This document shows positions 34,338 to 47,571 of a stretch of DNA of 64,000 nucleotides, one piece after another. Below the pieces are notes generated by a model that worked only from the letters and a program-made list of their open reading frames with translations, was not told the origin of the DNA and searched no databases. The DNA lies in contig JAODUO010000961.1 in NCBI GenBank assembly GCA_025642075.2, positions 220,128-284,127 on the forward strand, in the 5' to 3' direction. Source of the stretch: Ridgeia piscesae (taxonomy: Eukaryota; Annelida; Polychaeta; Sabellida; Siboglinidae). Position 1 is the first letter of the stretch; the number at the start of each line of letters is the position of its first letter. Both the position numbers and the translations under genes were made by a program.

Positions 34338-35047
34338 CTGAAACCAGATGTATCACGCTAATTTCAAGTGCATATACAACGTTGGCAACGTTGGTTTAAT
34401 CCTAGAGGTTCATCAACGATTCAGCATGCCTTCCGTTCTGCGTTGTTCTCGTCGGTGGCGGATTAGGAAATAAGCAATACAGGTACGTGTCTAGAACACA
34501 CGAAGTTAAACAGCTCACAAAAATAGCCGAGCATTATATTTGTAGACTGACTGTAACGAAACCCAGCTAACAAGGCATGAGGTAGGACATTTGTTGAATC
34601 CAAACCTACGTTAATTTCGTTGTAACAACTACAACATTTGCCTAAGTTGTAGATTAGTTATAAATTATTGGGTCTACGTACACTTTCAGGCCCAACGAGC
34701 GACATCGTTTACACGAAAACACGTAGTTATATCCACCACGACTGTAATGCACGGCCACAGTGGCGCATACTATGGCAAGTTGAACTGTTTTGAGTTTCTA
34801 AGGTGCGCTTAGACGAAGTAATTTTGTAGTATAAATATGTTTAGGATGCTTTGGATTATATATATAAAGTAATGACGTATATCATTTAGGAAAACAATAT
34901 ATGTATACTTGGTCCGGTCCTCACTCGATAAAACAGCCAAACTTTTCGGACATCATAGGTATTCCCTTGGTACTTCATAAGTTTAGAAAGCTGAGTGTAA
35001 TCGTAATGTTTAACCTACATTACATAGGTATTTCGGTATCACTTTAC

Positions 35048-35490
<443 letters not shown>

Positions 35491-36779
35491 AATGCACCAA
35501 TGTATGCCATTTATATGGCAATCCGTAGGCCTACATGTGTAATGGAACCAAGTGAATAAAACCAATTACATTTGCCAAAGATGTACGTCTATCCGTTGGT
35601 GAAAGTGACTTATAAACCTGTGCGTCGTCTGCACATAAGTGAGGGATTAACTTCTGTTTTGATTAGTAGTGACTGGATTATGTGATGTAGAGCATAAGCT
35701 AAACTGAATAGGAACAATGACAGATCCTGTGAAACTCAAAATGTTTAGGGTAAGAGCGTGAACAAGATATGTTAATTCTTTGTTATTGGTCTTACAAATA
35801 CGAACTTTACCAGTGGCGGGCTTTGACCAGAAAGATCTAGCAAGGAAATCACAGTCAATTTTCTATTATCCATGTTCAATAATACATCATAGCGCGTTTT
35901 AAGAAGAACCTCCTCAGTTGAATCAAATCGCTTTCATGTAGATCATTATGACAAGTGGTGGGAATAAATATCTTTATAAAAACGATTTCCCAATAAGTCT
36001 AAAATAAAGCAGAGATCAGAAATAGAACAATGTTTTTAGTAAACGTTTCAAAGATGTTTTATAAGAAGATTAACCAGAGTTTGCTGGAAATCATCAGGAA
36101 CAACACCATCCAGTAATGGCATATTTATACTAGTTGTAATAGGAATCAGTTAATCGATGCAATGTTTTAACATAAATTTTGGAAAAGGATAATACCACAC
36201 GATTTATTTGGACACTTTAGAATAATAGTACAAACTGCAATAGTAGTTGTTTGTGTACAACAGTGCAATATATTGCCAAGAAGCGGTTATTCAGTAAAAT
36301 CATAATCAATATCGCTGATGACAAAACGTGATCGAATGTGGGCAGTATTATCGGTGAATTAATGCACAAAGTAAAAGCGTAGTGCATAAAGTATCAATGA
36401 AAAGGAATCAGGCAGTACTTGAGATTTGTCCCGAAGAAACATAGTGTTGTTGGGTGTTTTCGTTTTCGGAATTTGCTTATATGAAATGTGTAAAATAGTA
36501 AAATATTGCCTTTGACATCACATGACTGCATAATATAGTATATATTATAGTATAGCGGGACCGATCTATTGGGAACGAGTTCGTCGCAAATTTCTTTCAA
36601 AGAATACATACATAAATTTACTATACTGTGTAAATTGTAGCAACCGTGAGAAAACAGAGGATCGTCACCGTCACATATATCGAAAATAATTGTCGACTGC
36701 ATGAAACCACGATGAAACTAGCCATTACACCTTTCTGAAATGTAGCATGCTGTTACTTTGTATTCAACGAAAGACTCAC

Positions 36780-36890
36780 CATCGCAGTTCCTTCCCATGT
36801 AATTAACTGTGCACGTGCAACTATAATCTCCTGCCACTTCATTGCATATACCCCCATTCTTGCATGGACTGCTCTTGCATGCGTGATATT
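36780..36890 (-). CDS. Additional EGF-like exon, unit 3 only
   Basis: This 111-base phase 1-1 exon has acceptor acgtgtttcag and donor GTGAGT. It encodes YHACKSSPCKNGGIC, GDYSCTCTVNYMG and RNCD. Its flanks (tgttactttgtattcaacg) resemble the EGF array at 46 to 50 kb, so it was probably copied from there. It lies where units 1 and 2 have EGF E next in order. Confidence 0.9.
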
Positions 36891-36994
36891 CTGAAACACG
36901 TATAATATGTTAACTTTATCTAATTATTTGGCACAGCAAATAGCTGTTATAGTAGTGTGGTGTGGTGTTATTTTGTATTCAACTAAAGACTCAC

Positions 36995-37096
36995 TTTCGC
37001 AGTTCGCTCCCTCGTAATTACGAGTGCATGTGCAAATATAACCTCCAGCAGTTTCAGTGCATGTAGCCCCATTCATACATGGAGTGGACAGGCATT
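36995..37096 (-). CDS. EGF-like exon F, unit 3
   Basis: This 102-base phase 1-1 exon encodes [26 protein letters not shown] and ANCE, with donor GTGAGT and acceptor attcttgttgtag. Confidence 0.92.
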
Positions 37097-37400
37097 CTAC
37101 AACAAGAATTATTGTTTGTTCATATTGAACCCTGCCACCACCACCACCACACACACTTACGGTACACACATGAGCAAAGCCATACTTTTATTTAGGTTAC
37201 TAGAAATGTTATTTGTTTATAGTATATTTGCATTTTCAATATTAGTTTTCTAAATATATATTTGATATTCTGACAACACAATCATCATGCTTGCAACATT
37301 CGCTGTATATATATATATATATATATATTAACTAAATCGTCAGACGATAACAATGTTTTTGTCTCAAAATAAGTATATCTAAAATTAGTTGCAAACTTAC

Positions 37401-37557
37401 CTTTATCTTTACAGAAAGGTATCTTACAATATTCCCAACGCTTTTTAGGATTTGTTGTGAAGCACCAAGGCGCTGCCTTGCTGCTGCACTCGCCATAGCC
37501 CTGTAAGTTACGGCAGTTATTGCTTCGTTCTTTAGGGTTGCAGCGGTGATTGTGTGG
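37401..37557 (-). CDS. Kringle second-half exon (K2), unit 3
   Basis: This 157-base exon (phase 0 to 1) encodes [34 protein letters not shown] and KIPFC, with donor GTAAGT. It pairs with the distant K1 exon at 42585 across an intron of about 5 kb that contains a large insertion. Confidence 0.93.
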
Positions 37558-37616
37558 CTAGGGGAGGGAAATATTTAATCATGTGAGTGTCCGGTGCGAA
37601 ATACTTTGATTTTGTA

Positions 37617-37823
<207 letters not shown>

Positions 37824-39692
37824 CTGTTGGTAGCATATCTATTTGCACTATTAGTCAGATTCGGTATGCATTTCCTTTGTATTGTTTTGTGATTTATACG
37901 CCTATGCATTCACTTAAACCTTACAACATACTAAATTTGAATACCAATGTAACAGAAATTAAACGCGTACATGACGGCCATCTTCGTTTTTTTAACATGG
38001 CGTACTATATTTCTTCATATGTAAGCTACACTACCTACTAAACCTAAGTATTTAGAATGTAGCGAAATACTACATGAGTAAATAAAACTTAAGATCCAAA
38101 AGTTAGCTTTTGCTATCTGATGTGGCAATTCAGTCATAACAGTCATAACCTAGTTATTTCATTAGCTTCTGTGTCAATAATTGATACTATTGGGTTATTT
38201 GCCCCTGAATAGCCAACAACATCAAAAGGTTGGGTGGGTTAGCAGCCACTATATTAAACAATTCAGGTCTATTCAGAAAGATCACAAAATGGCCGCCACA
38301 TGTGCAGTGTAAATGTTGGTTTTTCAGATTTATATCAGTCTTTCTGAAGAAAAAGAATTAAATCTACAAAGAAAAGAACATCAGTCCAAATCTTAGCTTT
38401 ATGAATCTGACTATGGCTTGAAATCGCTTTTAATTGAGATTCATTCGACAGTAGTAATTGTTTCAGTCATTAATAATATGATGAGGCATGCGTTATGAAT
38501 CAAAGCATGTTGTCTTGCTTTCGTTTCGCTGTAACTCCAGTTCCGCAATGATTAGATGTAATTAAGCCATGTATTGTATTCAAAGTATTTAATATTCATT
38601 TGTAGATTCAATTTAACTCAATGTGCTAATGTGTTCCTCTACAAGGTATGTTTATATGCATTATTATAACATAGGTGCCAATATAAATGGATACTCGCTT
38701 CTTATACATATATAATATTATATATGTATTCGCTGTTCAGATACCTGTGGGATATTAAATACAGTTTGACAGAATGGTTCGAAAGTCAGTAAAGTGCATT
38801 AAGGATGGGACGAATCTGGAATTTCATTCGAATCGAATATCGAATCGAATATCCTCGACATTTCGAATACGAAACGAATATCGAATCGAATACGAATATT
38901 CAGTGGCTTCAAATTCGATTAAAATACTGAACGGTGTCGATATGTCTTGCCGGAACGCGGTGTCATCCCGTGACCATGGGCACAACTCCGTGCCGGAGTC
39001 GTCGGCATCGTGGCCATACGCATCGATCTTTTTGCTTACTTTCTGACCTAACAATGAAAACGACTTCTTACTGCTGCCAAAGTTATCATAACAAATCTTA
39101 TGTACATATGCACTAGGTTACATACACTAAGTTACAAAATAAAATAATTTACATTCATATAAAGAATAAAATGATAATTACCGTAACATCTGTAATTTAT
39201 CGCAGGCGTCGCTTAATAAATGACCTTCACAAATTCAAGTTGTATGCTAACCCTAAAGTAGCCATAACCCTAACTAAGCCTAAGCTAATTTCAACTAATC
39301 CTAAACTTACCCGAAACCCAAACCTTAATTAAACCTTAACCCGACACTGCTAACAAAAGACTCCTCGACACGATACCGATATTACGGTAGGACTAATCGG
39401 GAAGCTACGCGTAGCGGCGACGGACGGCGATGACACCGCGTTGCCGGCGAGTTTTACGCGAGTTTGTTTTGTGAAGTTTATTTGTTTAAGTAATGTTAGT
39501 GATTCTATTTTGTAACCTTCGTTCATTAACGGTTCGTTGCCTCGTTGCCCTGCATGATCACGAACATCTTCTTCATATCAATGTCGACGGTATCGGTTTA
39601 GCCGGAGCGTATAACAGCCGGTCAATGATGATAAACTTGTTGAGAATATTTTTAACGTCGAAGACTGTCTTGAGGTATGAACTGTCAAAGAG

Positions 39693-39960
39693 TCATCGAG
39701 AAAAGCGGCACCAAATGCTACAGACATGTAGAACTGTTTTATGACACTCTAACAGCACATTCCAGGTAAATCGCATAGTATGCAGCCAACATATATCTTG
39801 CTTCAGTTTAGGTAATTTAACATCCTTCGTGTTGGCGTCGGTTTTGTATGGTGTTTTGGCAATGATATTACCAGACGTCGTTTGTACAACAGTGGGAATT
39901 TTTTTATGTTGAACATCTGTTGGCAATCGCAAGCATCAACGGAAATGTTGAAGAGGTTGT
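39693..39960 (-). other. Unrecognised open stretch
   Basis: A minus-strand frame reads RLPTDVQHKKIPTVVQ, SGNIIAKTPYKTDAN, KLPKLKQDICWLHTMRF, then stops. Composition looks coding-like (low Cys, mixed polar), and a second open piece (LKTVFDVKNILNKFIIIDR) follows in another frame. I do not recognise the family. A decayed transposon ORF is the most likely source, since it lies inside the unit 3 insertion. Confidence 0.3.
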
Positions 39961-40800
39961 TAATTCAGATGACATCAGCCACGTAATGTGTTTCATGATT
40001 GTTTAGTGTACTAGTAAAATTCCAGTTCCGTGGAACGATCATTGGGCTGATGTGGTCATCGTTTGATGGTTAATACAATACTATTTTAATATTGTACCAC
40101 TGTACTGAGAATTGACCATTTCATTTGCAGCTGCCAACAATCGCTTCATACGATAGAATAGCTATACTATATTGCTCCGTAACATGTATTAGATCAAGGG
40201 CCCACGGTCGCATGACATTGAAATTCGCTGATGGAACACTGAAGCAGCGAACTCTCATTTTCTTTTCTATTTTTGATGGTGACTTCTCCAACATACACCG
40301 ACACTGGCGGCTCTCGCTGTGGGCTCTGTTTCTAAGGAAATTAAAATAAGTTATTTAACATTAACAACCGACCAATTGCTATTTAATAATACTATTACTA
40401 TTATGTATACATGTGACATATTCCTGAAGTATAAGATATTGGCACTGACGGATATAGTATATATCAAAGCGGTGCTAATGTGGTCATATCAGTGAAGGTA
40501 AAACATAACGTATTTGAGAACGAAAACCGAGTATCTGCATTACGAGCTCATCTTAATTGCTCTCTAAGTGACGTCGTAGTTATATGTATACGTCTGTCAT
40601 CGCAAAGATGGCTGACTTGGATGTTGGACACAAGTGAAGTATTCGAAGTAAATCTACAATTATTACGATTACAGTACAATAATCTGTGATATATATCTTG
40701 GGGTATGAACAACATTTGTTTTAACAACTGCCAGGTCAACGAAGGTCAAACGCAAAATGTTTGATTAAACTGAAATTCCTATCTACATATACGTATCTTC

Positions 40801-40803
<3 letters not shown>

Positions 40804-40857
<54 letters not shown>

Positions 40858-40858
40858 T

Positions 40859-40917
<59 letters not shown>
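40804..40917. repeat. (GT)n followed by (TA)n
   Basis: GT repeat at 40804-40856 and TA repeat at 40862-40916, within the unit 3 insertion. Confidence 0.95.
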
Positions 40918-40918
<1 letters not shown>

Positions 40919-41279
40919 CTATAGGTGGCATAGTTCTTAAGATACAGAGCGACTAGTTTTGAATAACACCATCTTGAACAAATAACAGATTTGAATGTCA
41001 GTCAAGGTAAAACATTTATATTAAAAATATCTACCCCAGAAAACTCAGTTTCCCAAAAACAGTGTAGTAATTCTGATTTGCGCTGTTTTAAAAGTAAAGA
41101 AAAACTCAATTTGTAAAAAAAGTGACAATTAAGGGTGACTAATGTCAAATGTAAAATATAGTATTAATGGCGGATATGAATGCCAGACATGGTCAAATAT
41201 AAAATATTTGAAATCGGTATCTCCAAAAGTGAGATTGCTAGTCATGTATGAACAACGAATGTAAGAGTATGGCTTATCA

Positions 41280-41510
41280 GAGCTAGGATTATAGTAAGGT
41301 TTAATTAAGATTGATTAAGATTAGATGGGGTTAGTTATATTGTTAGGATTAGGGTTAGTTAGTTTTAGGGCAAATAAGGTTAGATACTGTTAGTCAGGGT
41401 TACGGCTAGTCAGGGTTAATTAATGTTAGCTAGGGTTAGTTAGCATTACTAAGGGTGACTAAAATTAGGATTAGGTAGCGTTAGCTAGGGTTAACATTAG
41501 GAGGCGTGCT
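41280..41510. repeat. Degenerate telomere-like TTAGGG/GTTAG text
   Basis: Repeated gttag and agggttag words, for example gttaggattagggttagttag, occur over about 230 bases with substitutions. An opposite-strand counterpart lies at 39240-39345 (ccctaa-like). This is not a functional telomere. Confidence 0.6.
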
Positions 41511-42584
41511 TAATTCATACATGAACAGCAAAGTCCACCCGGGAAACGTATATACTGAGACCATGATTATGTGGAACAGTACCCGAGATATATGGGAACA
41601 CGAAGATTCCGATTTCAGGTGGCGGCCATTTTAGATGTTGTTCAAATTGGTGGGAGCATCAACATTCCAAATTGCTTCCGTTAATTTGTGAAATGGTATG
41701 ATTTCAAAGTCATTTGTGCCAAATATCATGCTTTTATCCATAATGTGAACATTATTGCATTAACGTCACTCGCTAGTATATGTAATTATTTCAAAACATA
41801 CGCAACTCTCATAAATTGGTAATTTCGATATCATTTGATGATTGTAATTATCCTTTTGGATTCCTTTCCCCTGAATATGTAGGCTTAGACATCAAAATCA
41901 AACGTCTAGGCGGTTTAGCTGCAGAAACATTGATAACTATAGCTCTTTAGTGGCCGCCATCGGAGACAGCCGCCATATATGGTTTAAGCAAATTTAAACA
42001 TTGGTTTTCTGTTTTTCATACCTTTTCCAGAAACATCATAGTTTTATAAATCTCCAAAGAAAAAGAACAAAAATGCAAGACGAACCTCCCTACACGCACA
42101 GTTATTTTGTGGTTATGTTGTCAGCGTAATAAGTTATTAATAAAACACGTATAATTAAACGATAGCATATAATTACATAACAAAATTGTCTTAAAGGAAT
42201 AATAGCAATTGTGTTCATTAAAAATATTGAAAATGTTATCAACGAATGCCTTTAATGCAAATAAAACAACCTACACAATATTCTGGTTTACTAACAAAAT
42301 ATGAAAGTCAACTTACATAGCTGAAGGCGCATGCTAGCCGTAAATAACATACCAACTCACCTGTATAGCAAAACGACCCATGAGACTAATTTAAAAACTA
42401 AACGTTTCGTCGTGGCGAGCATATCACAATATTCAAAAGAAATGTTTCAGAGTACATGTGTCGAAACGTAATCTGCGTTGAATTAGTGTTAATTGTCTAG
42501 TAGGCACACATGTAATATTATATAAATAATCGTTTGTTTTCTGAAACTTGAGAGCCTTCAAATAAAATCAAAGTGCTTGCTTAC

Positions 42585-42688
42585 GTTGTATTTCTTCCAA
42601 TAAGCGCATTTGCCTCCTTGTTGAGTTCTGGTTTCATAACCTTTGTAGTAAAAACCGTGAATGTCGGTGAGACAGTTCCGTGGAGTAT
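42585..42688 (-). CDS. Kringle first-half exon (K1), unit 3
   Basis: This 104-base exon (phase 1 to 0) has acceptor ttcctgcag and donor GTAAGC. It encodes TPRNCLTDIHGFYYKGY, ETRTQQGGKCAYW. Cysteine and tryptophan positions fit a kringle N-terminal half. It is clearly more divergent than the unit 1 and 2 copies. It is preceded by EGF 46201, also phase 1. Confidence 0.88.
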
Positions 42689-43103
42689 CTGCAGGAATCA
42701 GTCAATGAACAGTAATTATTTACATTGCCAACTGTTCAAGTCCGAAATTGAGGTGAATATCACGCTCATATAAAAGAAATGCTCAACTGCGGCCCCTTTG
42801 GTACTCCCGACCATCATACAAGTCTTAGTTTAAAGTCACCAATACATTCCAACGTTACACAAACACTCATAATCTGATTGTTATTCTTCTTTTAAAGAAT
42901 GCCATTGGCTCATCACTTATTACACTAGTTTAAACTATATACATAACATTACATCATATCCACATTTCTGAATAACAAAAACATACACACATACATATAT
43001 GTATACATATATATTGTAGCGTAACATATTAGCCACATGTTTATTTAGGCAGTAATGGACTTTTGGGCACTGTATGTATGCGAGTGAGTATACATATATG
43101 TAT

Positions 43104-43147
43104 GTGTGCGAGCGAGCGAGCGAGCGAGCGAGCGAGCGAGCGTGCGC

Positions 43148-43208
<61 letters not shown>
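43104..43208. repeat. (GAGC)n followed by (GT)n
   Basis: GCGA/GAGC tetranucleotides at about 43108-43141, then (GT)n to about 43208. Open frames here (repeated ERAS, CVCV, ARSL) are artefacts. Confidence 0.95.
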
Positions 43209-43361
43209 GAATGGATGTACAATAATTTGCCTTGCACCATTGCATCCTGCCTTTTCTTATTCCGAGTTTAATGATGATCACAAATTGTGTCGTATACATG
43301 TTTATATTTATAATATATAATAGTATATATTGTATATGTATATGACACAATGTTTGCAATG

Positions 43362-43404
<43 letters not shown>

Positions 43405-43407
<3 letters not shown>

Positions 43408-43805
43408 CATTGCCAAAAAAGACATATCTAGACTCCAACGTGTGCAGGATTGTTAGCATGCGTGGTACTTAAGCCCCCGTTTCTCATCATCACTACCGCT
43501 ACTTAAGCAGTGACGTTGGCTTCCAGTTGTATACGGAATTCAATTTAAATTGGCTACTGTTACATACCGTTCTCTTGCTACTCAACAACCGACACACTTA
43601 GTTACTCTGTTGCGTTTCTCTTATATCTCTAGGACCCTTAGATCATTCGTTTCCCCAAAAAACGTGTTGTTCCTTAAAAGTAAACTGACTAATGGCACAC
43701 GTGTTATCTCTCTGGCTGCGCCAACAATATGGAATCAACTCCCTATTATGATTAAATCTACTGAAATTATAGACACCTTTCGTAAAACATTGAAAACATA
43801 TATAT
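43405..43805 (+). mobile_element. L2-like LINE 3' fragment
   Basis: A plus-strand text reads AKKDISRLQRVQD, WLPVVYGIQFKLATVTYRSL, VISLAAPTIWNQLP and FRKTLKTY, the C-terminal domain of L2-like reverse transcriptases. A stop and a frame change occur near the start. It is flanked by (TA)n tracts on both sides. Confidence 0.8.
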
Positions 43806-44686
43806 ATATATATATATATTTTTTTTAAATGGCTTTTCCACCATCAATGTTCGGCGGTTCCATGCTCCAAAGACAATTTTTCCTGTCCCTGTGTATGACT
43901 AGCGAAATGATTTTGTTTGTTGCGCCTCTAAGTTTGAACCTTTTAATGATATAGGCGTTATAGAAGTTTTACAATTATTATTAGTTATTACAGGTGCTTT
44001 CACAATTAATTTGTCAGTACAAAACAAACACAATCAGATCTACACATTGTGCTCAGAACAGTAACTATAATATCCTAATAATAACAACATCCTTAGTAAA
44101 GTCATTACCTGTTATAATTATCATCAACATTTGAGTTATAATTGCTATTCCAAAATAAATAAGAATTCGTGCTCTGTATGTTTACATCACACATCTCCAA
44201 CAAACTGGATACATCATATTTTTGACCAATACAAATATAGCCATATTTCCAGGGGTACAAGTCATATAACTTAGAGACGTTATATGTATATTCTATAACT
44301 GTATATTAGAAACCAGGAACAAATCAAAGATGTGTTTTCAGCTTGGATCATGTGAATGTCTGAACATGCAGCATATGTGACAGAAGACCGTACTGGCACA
44401 CACCAATGGGACATCTGAATTTTAAATTCAAACAAATGTTTTATATTCAAAAGTATACATTCTGAAGTAGGAGATAAATGGCATAACGGCTAGCAAAGTT
44501 CGGATGACATTCTTCACGGCTAAGATATAATAATGTGAAGTTAATACTTAAGATAGTATGTAACATGGGCACAGATTAAAGTAAATGTTACTATGATATT
44601 ATGATTAGACGTAATTTGATAACCAGCCAGATCCATGTATTATATAAGCAAGACGTGTTCTATTTCATAAGAGTGTGGTGTTCTCT

Positions 44687-44761
44687 CAGAATTGACAGAG
44701 TGGATTTCCAACAATATCCCCCATTCGGGAAAATTGTTGGAAATCCACCCTGTCAATTCTG
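44687..44761. repeat. Near-perfect 29-base hairpin
   Basis: Arms 44687-44715 and 44733-44761 are inverted copies (start cagaattgacag) separated by 17 bases containing cccccattcggg. No ORF. It may be the remains of a foldback element. Confidence 0.8.
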
Positions 44762-46200
44762 GTCGAACAGGAGTTTCTAGGTCAATGCTAAGGGGGACTA
44801 ATTGTTGACAAAAAATGTCATGATCAAGTGAAGGCTAAGTGGTGTATACTATGCAAAATGGAAGGATGTACTTTTCAGTGACTGCCTGGAACGATTTTTG
44901 GTCTGATTTTCACGGCAACATTCAGGCGAACCCATAGTGCTCTCAGTTCTTCTAAGACAATCCGTGTGGTTGCCCTAAATTTATCCCGGTCCTTTATCGC
45001 TTTCTTTGCCGCCGATTTTAGTACTATGGGGCGAACCTTCCTCTTAATCGCCATTAAATCAAATGACAACAAATTAATATACAAGCTGGCAACTTGTGTT
45101 CACGTCATAACGCATCACGTGATCACGCATTTCCTTCTCGGATTTTAGCCACGCTTACAACGGTTTCGAAAACGCCTCGCGTTCGATATAAACAGTGCGT
45201 AAGTGCACGTACCACCTTTATTTTTTAAACCAAAATAGCACATAAAAATTTTTGGTCGGTCAGAACGCTATAATAGGTATCAATTATACTTTATAACATG
45301 ATTTTGCAATAAAAGTAAAAAGCCACGATGATTTCGTGTCCCTTTAAGTAACCACACCATATGTATCATGTTTGTTGAGTGCAGTAGGTAACATGAGTAA
45401 ATATATTAGTTTAGTATATGTTCACTACCAGAGGTAGATTAGAACCGGGAAGAAGCTAACATAACCCAAGAGCCTTATAGCTAAACACAATTTCTGTATA
45501 TGAAGATATATGAAGTGGCAAACAAGAGAGTGTGTAACATGAACAATGTGTACCAGTATTCTGTTCTGACCCACATATACAAATTATATTGGGGGAATCA
45601 CTGTAAGTTGATCCGCCATCTGAGGGCATGTTGCTCATTGCCAGTCGCGCGCGTATGCGCAATACGTAGAACGACATCCTAGACCGGATATACATCCCAG
45701 ACCGTCACATCGGGCGCAGTCTGTTGCCTTGTCGTGGCTAACATTGAGCGATAAGGTGTTGGGAAGCACACACACACCTGTTGACTTCGCCAGGGAAAAG
45801 AATACCATTAGACACTTCTTAATCACAATATACTATGACATCATACTATATCAATAAACTATCGTATTTCAAATCAAGACGCTGTGGCACTGCGTGCGCA
45901 CGTCTTCAAGCCTTAAGTTAAACAATGATGGCCTGTTCTATTTTACAGTACCTGGCTGATGGTGACGACATTTTGAATTGTATGTATTGGGAACCCTGTG
46001 GTCAGCATCCAAATACCAAAGGATCAATCCCATGATTATTTATTTGTTTTAGCTATTTTAATGTGTTCATCCTGTTATTAAATCCCCCGATGCTGTTCAA
46101 GGGGTGACCATGGGATTATATAGCGAATGGTTCTTCCCGTTATTCATGTAGATGTTTATGGAAATCGCAACATACATTCAATTAATTGCATAATACCTAC

Positions 46201-46302
46201 GGACGCACTCGAATCCTTCGTAAGTTCTTTTGCAGCTGCATTCAAAGCCTCGTTTAGTATTACACCGACCACCACATGGGTTAGATTTGCATACATCTAA
46301 AA
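46201..46302 (-). CDS. EGF-like exon, upstream EGF array (3'-most)
   Basis: This 102-base phase 1-1 exon has acceptor tgttacag and donor GTAGGT. It encodes LDVCKSNPCGGRC, GFECSCKRTYEG and FECV, with six EGF cysteines and a short second loop. It is followed by K1 of unit 3. Confidence 0.88.
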
Positions 46303-46351
46303 CTGTAACATGCAAATGCATCACATATAGTTGTATGTAAAACAAGCACAG

Positions 46352-46353
<2 letters not shown>

Positions 46354-46414
<61 letters not shown>
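46354..46414. repeat. (TA)n microsatellite
   Basis: Pure TA tract between two EGF exons of the upstream array. Confidence 0.95.
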
Positions 46415-46415
<1 letters not shown>

Positions 46416-46691
46416 GTACACAACAACTTTGTTAACATTTAAGAAAAAAACATTGAGAGGAAAATACCTCTCCACGCACTCCAAGTTTATCGCGTAGTTG
46501 TACACAACAACGAAAGGTATACACTATATTTACACAATCACGTCTGCAATTCCATAGTGAACATACACGTACAAGCACACACACACGCATACATGTTTTC
46601 GCTTATGTATGCACGTGCATGCGCAATCGAGTATATGTATGTATGTGTATGTGGAAATTGTAACACATTACTGTAATTGCACAATACCTAC

Positions 46692-46802
46692 AGCCGCACG
46701 TCAATCCTTCGAAATTTCCTTTGCAGCTGCATTGAAAACCTTGTCCACTATTAATACACCGACCACCATTTTTACACGGGCTAGATAGGCATGCATGGAA
46801 AT
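46692..46802 (-). CDS. EGF-like exon, upstream EGF array
   Basis: This 111-base phase 1-1 exon has acceptor tgcgttacag and donor GTAGGT. It encodes FHACLSSPCKNGGRC, GFQCSCKGNFEG and LTCG. Six cysteines of a canonical EGF are present. Confidence 0.9.
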
Positions 46803-47049
46803 CTGTAACGCACACATACATAACATTACGCCGTATCCGGATCAAGACAGATTGTATATATGTATATACATATTTAAATATAATAGATATGGCAATTTAA
46901 CAACCCGTGTAAACAAACAGGTATGTTACCACCATATAAATTCAAAACAATAATTATAGTTTGCTTTAAACCACAATGTAACTAGCGGAAGCAGTTGCAC
47001 TCTTCTCGAAAATAGCATGCTGTTATTTTGTATTCAACGAAAGCATCAC

Positions 47050-47160
47050 CTTCGCAGTTCGTTCCCTCGTAAGTACCACCGCATATGCACATATAACGTC
47101 CTCCACCGTTTTTGCATACCCCCCAGTTCATGCATGGATTGGACTTGCACGGATTATTTT
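47050..47160 (-). CDS. EGF-like exon, array copy 1
   Basis: This 111-base phase 1-1 exon has acceptor tgttgtag and donor GTGATG. It encodes [29 protein letters not shown] and TNCE. The unusual MNW in place of the common NGG is shared by all array copies. Confidence 0.9.
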
Positions 47161-47339
47161 CTACAACAAGTATACTATATTACATTTGCGCAATTTCTTT
47201 GGCATGTTGAATAACAGTTATATATAAATACCTGTATTCCGGCAGTTTGTTTAACAGACAACTATTAAAAGAAACAACTAAGTTTATTATAAGTGGTAAT
47301 CTGGAAATGCAGTTATTTTGTATTCAACGAAAGAATCAC

Positions 47340-47442
47340 CTTCGCAGTTCGTTCCCTCGTAAGTACCACCGCATATGCACATATAACGTCCTCCACCGTT
47401 TTTGCATACACCCCAGTTCATGCATGGATTGGACTCGCACAG
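47340..47442 (-). pseudogene. EGF-like exon, array copy 2, acceptor lost
   Basis: The coding part is open and matches its neighbours from [11 protein letters not shown] to TNCE, with donor GTGATT. The 5' end is cut by the junction of a 522-base tandem duplication, which replaces the tgttgtag acceptor and the first codons by ggtggtaacatacc. No usable AG precedes the first cysteine. Skipping it keeps frame, because all neighbours are phase 1-1. Confidence 0.8.
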
Positions 47443-47571
47443 GTATGTTACCACCATATAAATTCAAAACAATAATTATAGTTTGCTTTAAACCACAATG
47501 TAACTAGCGGAAGCAGTTGCACTCTTCTCGAAAATAGCATGCTGTTATTTTGTATTCAACGAAAGCATCAC

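Larger units (their letters stand above)
38803..42565. other. Unit 3 insertion of about 3.8 kb
   Basis: Unit 3 intron homology stops at agtaaagtgcatt (38802) and resumes just before K1. The inserted text begins aaggatgggacgaatctgg, followed by a CGAATA-rich repeat (38820-38930). It then holds CCCTAA-like text (39240-39345), GC-richer sequence with unassigned ORFs (39.4 to 40.35 kb), (GT)n(TA)n at 40804-40917, and TTAGGG-like text (41280-41510). A second copy of an intron block (41.55-42.08 kb) also occurs at 17.0 and 38.2 kb. I recognise no gene in it. Confidence 0.6.

Noticed and set aside
45635..45826. Cys-containing minus ORF (ATDCARCDGLGC)
   Set aside because: No splice borders in a suitable phase and no domain match; composition resembles repeat-derived sequence.
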